Assembly: GCA_964017195.1 (NCBI GenBank)
Contig: OZ024897.1
Location: 38,750,336 to 38,814,335 of the forward strand
Length of the DNA stretch: 64,000 nt
From: Siderastrea radians
Lineage: Eukaryota; Cnidaria; Anthozoa; Scleractinia; Rhizangiidae
Direction of reading: 5' to 3'
Under the pieces are notes generated by a model. That model searched no databases. It was not told the DNA's origin and worked only from the letters and a program-made list of their open reading frames with translations. Positions 18,273 to 29,189 of the stretch are shown piece after piece. The position numbers and the translations under genes are program-made. The stretch's first letter is position 1. The number at the start of each line of letters is the position of its first letter.

Positions 18273-18710
18273 TCAGTGAATGAGCGTGGTAAGGGAACTT
18301 GTGGAAAAATACCAAAAATTAGTGGTCTTCACGGTAATTAAACCAGGTAGTTCACTTTCATCTACCCATAAGCTATGTTTTAAAACTTGTAAAGCGGTTA
18401 GTGAATTTACCTGCTCTAAAAGGGAATCCAATCGGTCATTTGTTAAGAAATTGCGTAAACGCTGAACTAGCTGCTCGCTAGTCATGTTTGGTGCTGGTGT
18501 TATTCCACGACAGAGACAGCAGGTAGCGTGCTCTGATTGCCATTTCCTCTGACACCGGGCACGCAGAAAGCTTTTACAGCATGGCATCTGTACTAATCGT
18601 GGAGCAATTTTTTCCTCTTCCTGTAGACATATTCCGCATACAAATGTCGGATCCATTTCGGGATCCTGTCCTCTTAAACGTTTACTCCACCAGTTTTCTT
18701 GAGTAGACAT
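18273..18710 (-). CDS. RING-like zinc-finger protein (145 aa), degenerate
   Basis: The ORF starts at an ATG (18708-18710). Residues 25-28 are CGIC, then MPCC, RARC, a tryptophan (KW) and CCLC, the spacing of a RING finger of an E3 ubiquitin ligase, but the histidine normally between the third and fifth ligands is not obvious (SFLRARC). The C-terminal half is leucine-rich with no domain. No promoter or flanking exon is visible. It stands between a hAT remnant and a minisatellite, so it may be a retrocopy or a transposon passenger. Not identified further. Confidence 0.4.
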   Translation of the reverse strand: MSTQENWWSKRLRGQDPEMDPTFVCGICLQEEEKIAPRLVQMPCCKSFLRARCQRKWQSEHATCCLCRGITPAPNMTSEQLVQRLRNFLTNDRLDSLLEQVNSLTALQVLKHSLWVDESELPGLITVKTTNFWYFSTSSLTTLIH

Positions 18711-18929
18711 GTTATCCAGAAAAGACTTTTAAATCTGTATTAGACTTCGGTCCAACCGTCTCGTTCAAATGAGGATCACCCAAGCATTGCAGGTATTTTC
18801 TATAGTTTATAGTTTAGTATGCACCGTTCTTAAGTCAAATTAATTAATATTATAAAAGGAACATTCAGTTGTGTCGTTACCTCTTTTGAGGTATGAGATA
18901 TGAACATATGAGACATGGCCGGTTTGGGA

Positions 18930-19575
18930 GAGCTACATTTGGAAATATATATTTCGGGACCAGATTTTTACAAAAATATATTTTTTAAAAATACAGCATT
19001 TTTACGTAAAAGATGGTACCTGTGTAATATATATATCGGGACCGTATTTTCACAAATATATATATATATCTCTGTAAGGAAACTGCTTTTTTACATAAAG
19101 GTGAGGGAACCTTATATTATATATGGGGACCGTATTTTTACAAATACATATTTGTAAAAATGCTGCATTTTTATGTAAAAAGACAGCGTTTTTACATAAA
19201 AAAGCAGCATTTTTACGTAAAAAAGATGTCTTCAAAGACAGCTTTTTTACGTAAAAAAGCTGCATTTTGATGTAAAAAGACGGCTTTTTTTACAAAAATA
19301 CATTTTGTAAAAAAACCGTCTCTTTACATAAAAATGCTGCTTTTTTACGTAAAAAAGCAGCATTTTTACAAGTAAATATTTTGTAAAAAGGCTGTCTTTT
19401 TACGTAAAGATGCAGCTTTTTTACATAAAAAACCTGCTTTTTCACAAATACATACTTTGTAAGAATGCTGTCTTTTTACGTAAAAATGCTGCATCTTAAG
19501 GTAAAAAGACAGCTTTTTTACGTAAGAAAGCAGCATTTTTACGTAAAAAGACAGCTTTTTTACGCAGTCCCGTTT
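18930..19575. repeat. Palindromic minisatellite built on TTTTTACGTAAAAA
   Basis: At least 20 degenerate copies of TTTTTACGTAAAAA or TTTTTACATAAAAA are separated by 4-6 bp linkers, usually GCAGC, GCTGC or GACAGC. The 5' part (18930-19145) has a longer unit that includes GGGACCGTATTTTTACAAA, seen three times. Each unit is self-complementary, and neighbouring units pair with one another. Confidence 0.85.
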
Positions 19576-19582
19576 TTTAATG

Positions 19583-19586
<4 letters not shown>

Positions 19587-19638
<52 letters not shown>
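19587..19638. repeat. (TA)n microsatellite
   Basis: A pure TA tract of about 50 bp at the end of the minisatellite, directly before TGTTCACCGGCG. Confidence 0.95.
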
Positions 19639-19641
<3 letters not shown>

Positions 19642-19687
19642 CACCGGCGAAGCCAATACAGTGCTGTACTTGCAGCGAAGGAGCGGA

Positions 19688-19809
19688 ATAAACCAATTGG
19701 TGAACTATTCAAATCTTGAGTGAATGGACATTTAATACAAACTTGTTTCGGTGGCCTACGAGTTTGTATTAAATGTCCATCCACTCATGATTTGAGTAGT
19801 TCACCGACT

Positions 19810-19816
<7 letters not shown>
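19688..19816. repeat. Hairpin-forming inverted repeat, about 55-bp arms
   Basis: Arms 19688-19743 and 19761-19816 are inverted copies with a few mismatches around a 17-bp loop. The structure lies between two TA tracts (19587-19638 and 19816-19840). Confidence 0.8.
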
Positions 19817-19839
<23 letters not shown>

Positions 19840-19844
<5 letters not shown>

Positions 19845-19915
19845 AAACACAAAGTGAAAACCCTAAAAATTGTCCTGAACGGGATTTGAACCCGCGTCCT
19901 CGACTTTCTAGTGCC

Positions 19916-19949
<34 letters not shown>

Positions 19950-19965
19950 TATATATATATATAAT
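19840..19965 (-). mobile_element. tRNA-derived SINE fragment broken by TA array
   Basis: 19840-19918 matches 16210-16290 and keeps the B-box side of the tRNA-like head. At GTGCCGAT it passes directly into a TA/CA tract (19917-19963). The break falls in the same anticodon arm as the break of the 14879 copy, but from the other side. Confidence 0.7.
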
Positions 19966-20457
19966 GGGTAAAGACCTTGTTACGGGTCTCGCAAACAGTG
20001 CAAATCCTTGACCAACAGTAGGTGCTTGCTGGAGGATCACTAGGGCGATCGTGGACACTTGAAATACTTGGCGTTAATAAAAACTGAAATGTTACGATCA
20101 AGAGTCCAACTCCAAGATAGCGTTGTTGGTTTAATCAGCGCTCAACGTTTCGACCATCACGGTCTTCATCTAGAGCACTAGAGGTATATACTAGTTACAA
20201 CATTCAAATTTAAAATTCGGGTCAACGGTAAAAATATTTGACATGCCATGACGTAAAGAGCTAAAATAAGACGAAAGTAACAATATGGAAATAAGCTATA
20301 GAAATATCTAAATGTGGATTATAAAAATTATTCAAGGCTGTTTATAGTAGGTTTGAGTCTATGAATCCAGTAACTTTCACGAGCTTTTCTGATATCTTGA
20401 TTAGGATTTCTAACTTTTTCAATAACAGTTAATTTAAGATATTTAACTCCACAGTTT

Positions 20458-21140
20458 TCAAAGTGCCTGACAGTCAGCGTTAATGTCACTGCGGTGTTGA
20501 TTTGCCCGGTGGTGAATGAGGTTTCTTGTTTCGCCTATATACTGATTATTGCATTTGCTGCATTCGATCAAATATATGACGTTACAAGTTCGGCACGTTG
20601 TACGTTGTTGTAGTGCAATTTTTTCTCCTGTGGTAGTGCTTGTCACTGTCTGCTTAAAATGTCCATATGTCTTGCAGCATGTACATCTTGTGTCCGCTCC
20701 ACAGGGCCAGAATCCAGAGCTATGATATTGTGTTGGCCTTTGTTGCTTACCTTTGTGCGAAAAGTGAATTTTTAGGTTTCTGTTGGTTTTGAAGGAACGA
20801 CCACAGATTCTGCAGATGGTTTCACATGGATTCAGGGTGTTTCTATCAATTGGTAGTGTTGAGTGGTCATTAGAATCATTAGGATCACCGGTGTTAGACG
20901 GTGGCAGTCTTTTGTTTGTTAGCATCTGTGACAAACTTCTCCCTCTTCGATAAGCAACGAGAGGGGTTTCTTTAAAGATGGTCTGGCATTTGGATGATGT
21001 GTGTAGAATATGCTGATGATCGTTGAGAATTTTGTGTAGGTTTGGTAGTGCTGGATTGTAGGTCACTACAAGGGGCACACGGTTGGAGGAGGCATTAAGC
21101 TTAGTTTTAAGTGATTCTTCTCTTGTTGTTTTCCCACAGG
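20458..21140 (-). pseudogene. Penelope-like element C-terminus with GIY-YIG nuclease
   Basis: The reading gives VPLVVTYNPALPNLHKIL and PLVAYRRGRSLSQML, blocks downstream of the reverse transcriptase in Penelope-like elements. A C2H2-like finger follows (CRICGRSF with later histidines), then CRTCNVIYLIECSKC and QYIGET, the GIY and YIG halves of the endonuclease with intervening cysteines. The frame breaks at 20458, and the last conserved block (FENCGVKYLKLTVIEKV) lies in another frame. The open frame upstream of 21140 belongs to a different repeat, so the apparent N-terminus is chimeric. Confidence 0.75.
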
Positions 21141-21144
21141 ACAC

Positions 21145-21690
21145 CCAAGCATAATATTTGAATATTATTGAAAATGGCGTTTCAAAAAATAAGACTTTGT
21201 ATGGGATTTCGAAGCAAACATTTTGAGCAATACATAACAACGAACTAACTGAATAAAGTTCATGAAACATTACATGGGGTTGTTTTCTATCCTTACAAAG
21301 CATTTTGAGCAATTTTAGGTCCACTTACGTAACTGGAAGGAGTCATTTGGCCCGATTTAGCCACTATCACCGCTCGAAACGTTTCGGAATTCGCTCAAAT
21401 TTACCCACAAATATAGTTCAGGCTCCCATTCTGACTTAGCGACTTGACAAAAGGAAGAAATACAAGTGATTTTCTCAAAACTAATTGCACATACCTCGTG
21501 TCCCAAAAGAATTATCCACTGCACAAAATCATAATAGCATCTCAAAATAGGCCGCCATGGATCCGTGAGGATCCCGATAGTCCCAATTGACCGCGGTCGG
21601 CACTGGACACCAGTCAAATTATGCCCTTATGGGGAGGGCCATGCTCGTTTTGGTCGTGTTACAATTGTAGTAACTATGACCCGGTGCGGA
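21145..21690 (-). repeat. Repeated module, copy A
   Basis: One of three copies (with 22320-22900 and 46380-46985) of a roughly 600-bp sequence. It is open in some frames, but the frames differ by indels between copies, so it is probably non-coding. Copy A lacks about 30 bp present in B and C. Confidence 0.8.
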
Positions 21691-22319
21691 CACAAATTGT
21701 TGCTCCAACGTAGTCTGGCTCGCGCGAGAAAGGTGGAATCGCTGCGCGGGACTCCGTGACCTTACAGAGAGAATTAAGTTATCGAAAGAAATTAAAACGG
21801 TCTTGGCCGTTAAAAAATGAAAACGAGTCCAGAAAAAAAGAAAGTGAACCGTGTTTCTCCTTCCTCCTATGTTTCTATTCCTGCGTGGTAAATTGAACAC
21901 ATTTGCGTTCATGTACAAAACGTTTGTAATGCAGGTGAGTCTACTGCGTAAATTTTAAATACGTACTCTAGCGTGAATTGAATGTGTTCAATTTTTTGGA
22001 ATCGTCGGTAGGTTTTATATATCAGATATATTTTTTCGAACCGAAGTCGGCAAATTCATTTAAATTCATATCCTCACGCGCGTGAAAATGTTTTATTTTA
22101 AAATTGTTATTGTATATACTATATCTATTTCTATATTTGCATGAAGCCGGTCAGGTAACCTACTTATTAAAAAAAACAAGAAAATATACACCCTGAAGAT
22201 GGATATAAACTCAGAAATGGGAATGATTTATTTCTGCTATCCGCTTGTAACACGCAGCGATTTTCTCACGCCAACCAGACTGCGTCGGAGCGACAATCTT
22301 GTGTCCGCACCGGGTCATA

Positions 22320-22900
22320 GTTACTACAATTGTAACACGACCAAAACGAGCGTGGCCCTCCCCATAAGGGCATAATTTGACTGGTGTCCAGTGCCGACCG
22401 CGGTCAAATGGGACTATCAGGATCCTCACGGATCCATGTTGGCCTATTTTGAGATACTATTATGATCTTGTGCAGTGGATAATTCTTTTGGGACACGAGG
22501 TATGTGCAATTGGTTTCGAGAAAATCACTTGCATGTCTTCCTTTTGTCAAGTCGCTAAGTCAGAATGGGAGCCTGAACTATATTTGTGGGTAAATTTGAG
22601 CGAATTCCGAAACATGTCGAGCGGTGATAGTGGCTAAATCGGGCCAAATGACTCCTTCCTTGTCAATGTATTATACACGTACTAACACATTTAAGTAAAT
22701 GGACCTAAAATTGCTCAAAATGCTTTGTAAAGATAGCAAACAACACCATGTACTGTTTCATGAACTTCATTCAGTTAGTTCGTTGTTATGTATTGCTCGA
22801 AATGTTCGCTTCGAAATCCTATACAAAGTCTTATATTTTGAAACGCCATTTTTAATGATATTCAAATATTATGCTTGGGCTTCCTATGGTTTTCCTTACT
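22320..22900 (+). repeat. Repeated module, copy B
   Basis: Inverted relative to copies A and C. It retains the 30-bp segment containing GTACTAACACATT that copy A has lost. Confidence 0.8.
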
Positions 22901-23436
22901 TTCATTATGCATTCCTTGATCAGCTTATTCTTGAAACTACGTTCAAGGAGTACATTTTGTAGTTCACGTGCCCGTTTCTCAAAGAATTGGTCGTTTGAGC
23001 AGATGCGACGTAATCTCAGTGCCAGGCTGTAAGGGATGAATGTTTTAGTGTGATGTGTGACCAGCTGCCACCCACGTTAACCCAAATCAACACTGCAGTG
23101 ACATTAACGCTGGACATAAAAATATTCCAACTGTCAGGCACTTTGAAAACTGTGGAGTTAAATATCTTAAATTAACTGTTATTGAAAAAGTTAGAAATCC
23201 TAATCAAGATATCAGAAAAGCTCGGGAAAATTACTGGATTCATAGACTCAAACCTACTATAAACAGCCTTGAGTTGTATAATTTTTTTAATCCACATTTA
23301 GATATTTCTATAGCTTATTTCCATATTGTTACTTTCGTCTTATTTTAGCTCTTTACGTCATGGCATGTCAAATATTTTTACCGTTGACCCGAATTTTAAA
23401 TTTGAATGTTGCAACCAGTATATACCTCTAGTGCTC

Positions 23437-23462
23437 CTGATGAAGACCGTGATGGTCGAAAC
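23437..23462 (+). ncRNA. Hammerhead-ribozyme-like core motif at a Penelope-like 3' end
   Basis: The sequence reads CTGATGA, then A, a 4-bp stem GACC/GGTC with loop GTGAT, then GAAAC. This equals the conserved catalytic core of hammerhead ribozymes (CUGAUGA, stem II, GAAA). Penelope-like elements are known to carry hammerhead motifs. I could not identify convincing stems I and III or the cleavage site. In the inverted left copy (20147-20172) the box is changed to TAGATGA. Confidence 0.35.
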
Positions 23463-23861
23463 GTTGAGCGCTAATTAAACCAACAACGCTATCTTGGAGT
23501 TGGACTCTTGACAGTAACAGTTGAAACACGTGCAAATTGTAGCAAATAGTAAAATTTATTTTGCCATTTCGCGCTGCGATGCGTGGCTGCACGTGCTTGT
23601 TTCACCTGGATTCCTTCGTGTGCCAAACAAGCCGCTTGAGACTCACGAATTCAAATTTGCATCGAAAACTGCATTCATGAAATGCCTTTGAGTAGGCAAC
23701 CTAGCAGATCATAAGCAGAAACAACTTTTCCATCAGATTCGAAAATTTATGCTGGATTTTGAAGGTCAGTCTGCGGACTCGAATGAGTCAAATCAGGCCA
23801 AATCAAACTACAAAGACTTTTCTTTCGGAAACCGGGATTCTTTTGACAAAGGCACAAGGTT

Positions 23862-24046
23862 AGGTAGGTAGGTAGGTAAAACTTTATTTATACAAGGAAT
23901 CCATTCATGTTACATGCTCTTCCATCGAGCCGTGTCTAAATTAATCAATTAACTAATTAAAATATCCAACTAAATTACCTATCTGTACAAGTTTATTATA
24001 AAAAAACTATCTTTATTAACTATTATTTATTAACTATCATACAAGA
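23862..24046 (-). mobile_element. 3' end fragment of CR1-like LINE with (TAGG)n tail
   Basis: A GGTAGGTAGGTAGG tract is followed, on the minus strand, by an AT-rich 3' untranslated-like segment ending AATAAAG, as at 15000-15190. No polymerase sequence remains upstream. Confidence 0.5.
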
Positions 24047-24546
24047 GTATGAATGATTTGGACCAGGAGCTCTTTTCAGAGCTCACAGGACCCCTTGTCC
24101 AACCTTTGCTCATTCACATGGTTGCACCATTTGTTGAAGGAAACGATCCTAATTTTGCCCTGCAAATCAACGGGTATCTCTTTGGGAATGGCGGACGTTA
24201 GAAGGAAGCTTGAAGAAGCTGTTTGCAGTCCTTCAAGCGAACTTAGGGGCCATTGGTTACAGACTGGAAGAATCTGCCTTCGATCGTGTCGCTCTTGAAC
24301 TGTGTACACGAACCACAAATTTCCTAAAGCAAATGAAAGCAGAAAGAAATGGCAAACGGAGATCGCGCAAGAAAGCGGAGACGTGGAGAGGACTGTCGCT
24401 TTATCCGAAAGAAATCTCGAAGACGCAATGGATATCGCTTATTAGACAAAAGATTTTCTTTTAGCAGAGAGAGATCACAAGGGAATTCAAAGCCACAAGA
24501 AATGGTTTCTGATCGGACACTGCATGCGATTGCTAAAAAAAAATAG
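24047..24546 (+). other. Unrecognised broken reading frame
   Basis: A 51-codon frame beginning ATGAATGATTTGG (about 24049-24201) is followed in another frame by a lysine/arginine-rich peptide (24349-24546). The composition is unlike the flanking AT-rich DNA, suggesting a decayed coding fragment. No domain is recognised. Confidence 0.3.
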
Positions 24547-24559
24547 GCGCACTGCATGA

Positions 24560-26990
24560 TCGCAGTGATCGATACCTGTCAGTCTAACAAATGTTTGTAA
24601 TAGATGCAATCACGGAATCGCTTGTGTCGCATATCCTTATGTTCGCTGCCATCGCTGACCACGATTGAGCTTTAGTTTTTTGGCTCTGTTAAGGAATATA
24701 AACTCACCCGCTGCTTTGTTTCATATAAAAGTTAAAAAGTTCCCACAGACAGAAGCAAAACATTACAGTATCGGCCGGTTGTGCACGTAAACCACAAACA
24801 AGCGAAATGCTAAATTTATTTACGGCACAATGATCTCGCTCGCGCAGTGGTGATTCGATTTCTTTCTTTTGCCCAGACGAAACCACTCTATAGTGCCATG
24901 CAATACTGGATCAAAATGGAAAACTGTTTCATGAAATGTTCTACGCGAAATATGGGCATATGTTCGATTTTACAAAACAAAAGGCCAAACAATAGCGCGC
25001 TCCGTTCATTGTTTAGTTTGCCGCTTACATCATGATAATGAGCATCGCCGTGCGTTTATGGCAACCAATGAATTAAGCTCTTTCTAAGCGTCTATGAATA
25101 ATAACGCGCGATATGACAGATCTATAAACTTTCTTAAGGAGGCTCGCAACAGTTTTTTTGGCCTTGGAGTGTATCTTTTGAAGTCAAAATTTCGCATAGA
25201 AGATAAACTTCACTTCTTCACTGGTTTCCTAGCAACAGCTGTCACCATAGCAACGTAATGGACAACGCCTCATTTTAAATAATGTCGAATATCTCGAAAA
25301 CTAGTCAGACACTTTATGACGAAACTTGAACTATTTAAACTACTCAACCAACGCAACTTGTATGCGAAATTAGAGAAAAATCTGTAAGAGCGTTTTCAAG
25401 TAAATCATGATTCATTTTTTACGGGCAGATTTTGGTCATTCCTGCAATTTTCTCCAATATTTCAAGAAAGATAAAACTTAACACTTTCCCTTTTCAGTTT
25501 AAAGATCTTTTATGACATCAAAACATTCTTAATGTACATTGAGCTTCCTAGGTGGCTGCGATTTCAAGATATTTATATTTAAAAACTACTAAAATGTTGC
25601 ACAAACCAGTCAAAAAGTTCGTAATTTGCATAAATAGAAATATTTCTAAACTGCCCTTACAGATTTTTCTCTTAAATTGATTGCCGTTAGAATAATAATT
25701 CTTTTTGATGTTCCAGTGAGTTTTAGGCTGAATAAACGTTTCTGTTATTAGATAAGAAGGCTGAATCTCGGTCAAGTTTCAGTCGTTATTAACTTTCAAC
25801 GAGCAACAGTTTTATTTTCTTTTTCCTGGTATATTTCACGGTTATTCACGTGCAATGAATAATTGTACACGCTGCGCTTGTGTCCTCTCGTGCGTTTATA
25901 ATTCCTTCTCATAATAAAAAAAATATTCGTCTTCTGGCTTGTTTCTCGTTATTTTTCTGCCCCAGCTAATGCCATCGTGGGCGTTAACATGTATGCAATC
26001 CGTAACTATAAATGCTAACACGTCAGTCAGTATTTAAAGAACATTGGCAAAGAGTCTCCAGGGGCGGGGGACCAGCCGAAAAAATATGGTGTGTAAAGGG
26101 GGGGGGGGGGGTCACCAAAAAAAAATTCCCTTTAACTTTGGTAGTGACAGCATCTATAATAATGCAAACGTGAGTGCCAGAATTCCAAAAAATAGCTTTT
26201 CTAAGGTTCTGAAAATTCAAATTTTCCCGGTGAAGCATGCTCCCGGCTCCCCTCCCCCCTACTTTATTATACACCCAACGGCAACTCTACCCTACCAACT
26301 GTCTGTTTCGTTAGAAAACACAGCCAGGGTCATGTCAATTATTTTTTGGCCTTTGCTGGTCTATTCTTAAACGACTGAACAACTGATAACGGTGTCCAAA
26401 ATAATGCTTTAAACTGACATTAATCGTCTGGTTATGTACTTTAGAATGCATCAAATTACATTAGAGCATCTCCAGATTTTCACAGTTTTCCTGGGGAAGA
26501 TAACCCTGAAACCCCTACCAGAAAATTTCCTTTTGTGCTTGTCAATAAAGAGATTTACTCCTGCAGGATTGATTCTAAACTACAATGTTCGTTGAAAGTG
26601 ACTTACTTTAATTTAAGCTTGGAAAATTTTAGATTTACTTTAACATTTTATCTTTGAGGGGTCATCCCAAATATTCAGGACTACAAAGAGGGACAAGATA
26701 AAGAATGTCTAATGTAGAGGGGGGTCATTATATATTACAAGAACTATCTATCAAATCCTACCAGCCCCCACTACCCCATAAAAAAACGAACGCTGCCTGA
26801 CTCGAACCAGTGAATCCAGTGTAAGTACTGTCTATGTATTCAATTTTTATCGTTATATTTTGTAAATAATAAGTCTATTTGCAAACTAAATTTCAAAAAA
26901 TAGGCACAGATATTGCCACAAATAAGTGCGGATATTGCCTTTTTTTTGTTTGCCACTATTGACACGCGACGAGGAAGTTTGCGCCTAAAA
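24560..26990. other. Intergenic, no recognisable gene
   Basis: AT-rich DNA. The only notable items are a G12 tract at 26099-26110 and pyrimidine-rich patches near 26245-26260. Short frames lack coding features. Confidence 0.5.
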
Positions 26991-27016
26991 TAAGAATATC
27001 AACCGGTGGCAAAGTG

Positions 27017-27025
27017 TATAAAAGG
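27017..27025 (+). promoter_or_regulatory. TATA box of haem-peroxidase copy 1
   Basis: TATAAAAGG, followed by the sequence GAAGGTAATATGC. The whole stretch 26985-27140 is similar to 59985-60148 ahead of the second peroxidase gene, including TTTCTTCACTGCA downstream. Conservation between paralogues supports a real core promoter and leader. Confidence 0.75.
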
Positions 27026-27044
27026 AAGGTAATATGCTTAGTTT

Positions 27045-27140
27045 CTTCACTGCAGAAAGCAAGGTTCTCAGAAGATGACATACTCAAGGAACCGCTCTGC
27101 CCGTCTCAAATCTCAAATCTACGTATACAACTTTGATAAG
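27045..27140 (+). other. Leader exon of peroxidase copy 1
   Basis: The segment begins about 25 bp after the TATA box and ends at AAG followed by GTACTAAT, a splice donor at 27141. The paralogue has the same arrangement (AAG followed by GTACTGTT at 60149). It contains no frame that continues into the next exon, so it is untranslated. Confidence 0.55.
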
Positions 27141-27417
27141 GTACTAATTTCTTTCTTTTAATCTGTATGCACACCATATATTTTCGTACTTGATTTCATT
27201 AGTCGGGAGCTTAAACTGCCAGAGTCATTTTATTGCCATTTTACGGTTCGCTTACTTGTTAGCTTCTTGGTTTAAGTTGCATAAGACATGTAAACGCTTG
27301 CATTTATATGTCTAAAGTTCAAAAATCTCTTACCAAATAAAGAAACATGTCTGATGCATGTTTCTCCTCTTTCTTCTTAAAAAGACATTACATACATACA
27401 TACTTTGCATACATACA

Positions 27418-27660
27418 AGTACTTTTACGGCGATCGTGCTTTTTCTGTTTGTGCTCCTAAACTGTGGAACAATTTTCCAGAGCACATAAAACGTAGCCAA
27501 ATCTCCGTACTTTTAAGAGCAGTTTGAAGACTCATCTTTTTAAGCACTATTTGAATCTATAGTTTTGTTTTATTATTTAGTACTTAGTATTTTAAAACTG
27601 TTATTGTGAAGCGCCTTAGAGCTTTTGGATAAGGCGCTATAAAAATTATTATTATTATTG
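27418..27660 (+). mobile_element. L2-type LINE 3' end
   Basis: The reading GDRAFSVCAPKLWNNFPEHI is the classic C-terminus of L2/CR1-group LINE polyproteins, followed by stops. The end shows a GCGCCTTAGAG...AAGGCGC hairpin and an (ATT)n tail, the hallmark of L2 3' ends. It is 5'-truncated in an intron of the decayed peroxidase gene. Confidence 0.75.
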
Positions 27661-29012
27661 TCTCCTCCCCAAAGGGGCTTTTCAGGAACAATCAATAAAA
27701 TAACTAATTACAATACTTAACTTATTTAACATGTTCGGTTATTAAGTTATGATAACAAGCTACTGTAAGTGAGACAAATTGATTTCTTTTTGTTTTTGAA
27801 ATTTGGTATTTTTTTGTAACTTAGTAACAAAATTGTTTTCTATCATTTTTGGGATTTCTGCCCTTCTGGAAATCTTTGGCACAAGCTGTTACTGGCAGCA
27901 CAAGAAAATTCGGTTTATTTGAGATGAATGTTATACTGAACTTGAGTGGTAAAAGACTGAAAAACTGGGGGACACCTTTCGATGAACTAATCGGCCTTGG
28001 CACTTCTTTCTGATTCCAGTCCACTGAGGACTAGAACAATGGCACAGCGGCAAAGTTTGCTACCATTCTGGGCGCGAGATTAGAACTTGGATAATCATAA
28101 CAGCCGTCTGTTGTATTTTTAACTTGCTTTTGAAGAGCTTAAAGACATTCCTAGTTTAGGCGCCAGCAAACAAGGGCAATTATAGTCGTATTTGGCAAGT
28201 GACGGTTGCCCACTAGGAAGAAAGGAAGGCTATAAGGCTGGTGAGGGAGCATTTCTTGTGGTTAGTTCCTACTACCTCGTGCATGATAAAATATAAAAGT
28301 ACTTGTTTGAAACCAGACCTTTCTATTGGCTCAACAGGTGTAAAGTGAGAAGCGATCCCAGAGCGAAAGGAAGCAATCAAGGTTCATTACGTACTCTTCT
28401 TCCTAACACTGTTCAAAGTATCAAATTTTCGCCGACGTTTTAATAAGTTTTCGCTTGAAACGAAGCGCCCCAGCCGGAATCTTCTTGAAAGGGACCAGTA
28501 GGTTTAGGATAATAATCACAATATACTTCTCTCGAATAGTATAACTACAAAACGATCGTTGTTTAAATTTGGTTCGTTGCTACTCCGTGAGTTGCCAGAA
28601 ACTTCCACAATAAACGGCACTCTAAGACATGATCAGAAATTTATGTAAGGTCTAGCTGTGGGTCAATCTTCGAAATATGTAATTACTTTGTGATATAGAT
28701 CATTGTTAGAAGATATTCATTGTTTTAAGACAGGTGTTAAGAAGATAGTATTAACTTGGCACTTTTAAAGTGCCACTGGGACGAAAATTCATAGGTTTAT
28801 TTCGGCCAAATTCTGTCGCAGAATATCGTGTTTTGTTTATATTTCCCCAGAAAATTGAACAACAAACCTTCCATTCTAATATTTTTTAGCTCCAAAGTCG
28901 CGTTAAATGTGTCCGCCATTACTGAAAACGTGTTCCTGGGTGATTGCGCAATTTAATAGCTCGTGACGTCAGAGGCTCACCTCAGTCGCGTTTCCTTGTG
29001 TTTTGTCTCAAG

Positions 29013-29183
29013 ATGTCTACCGTCGACTGCGAAACCTCCAAAGAGTATTCCTCCAATTGTGAACAGTCTTTGGCCTATGAAGCATCTGAGGATTGGTTTC
29101 ATTCGGTAAATGAAGAATTTTTCTTACCGTACGATGTAGGAACTGATGTGAGATTTCAACTGAAAAACTTGTTTACAAACTGA
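29013..29183 (+). CDS. Small acidic ORF (56 aa) in the TTAA element
   Basis: The ATG at 29013 opens a 56-codon frame rich in Glu, Asp and Ser (for example SEDWFHSVNEEFFLPYD). It lies 30 bp beyond the subterminal repeat of the transposon. The composition looks coding, but no domain is recognised. It may be the first exon of a gene captured by the element. Confidence 0.35.
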   Translation: MSTVDCETSKEYSSNCEQSLAYEASEDWFHSVNEEFFLPYDVGTDVRFQLKNLFTN

Positions 29184-29189
29184 TTTTAA

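Larger units (their letters stand above)
20100..23509. mobile_element. Composite inverted structure from two Penelope-like 3' ends and repeated modules
   Basis: 20100-20480 is the inverted copy of 23085-23509, and 21145-21735 is the inverted copy of 22285-22895. The left arm carries an additional GIY-YIG-coding segment (20480-21140); the right has unrelated sequence at 22896-23084. About 550 bp of unique DNA lies at the centre. It could have arisen by head-to-head insertion of Penelope-like elements, which are known to form inverted and partly tandem copies. Confidence 0.75.

Noticed and set aside
18930..19575. CRISPR array
   Set aside because: The repeat units are short, palindromic and degenerate, the linkers are only 4-6 bp and not unique spacers, and the DNA is eukaryotic.
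21357..22637. Conserved protein-coding gene in the repeated module
   Set aside because: Similar peptides appear in three copies, but start and stop positions shift through indels and no domain is present; nucleotide-level repetition explains it.
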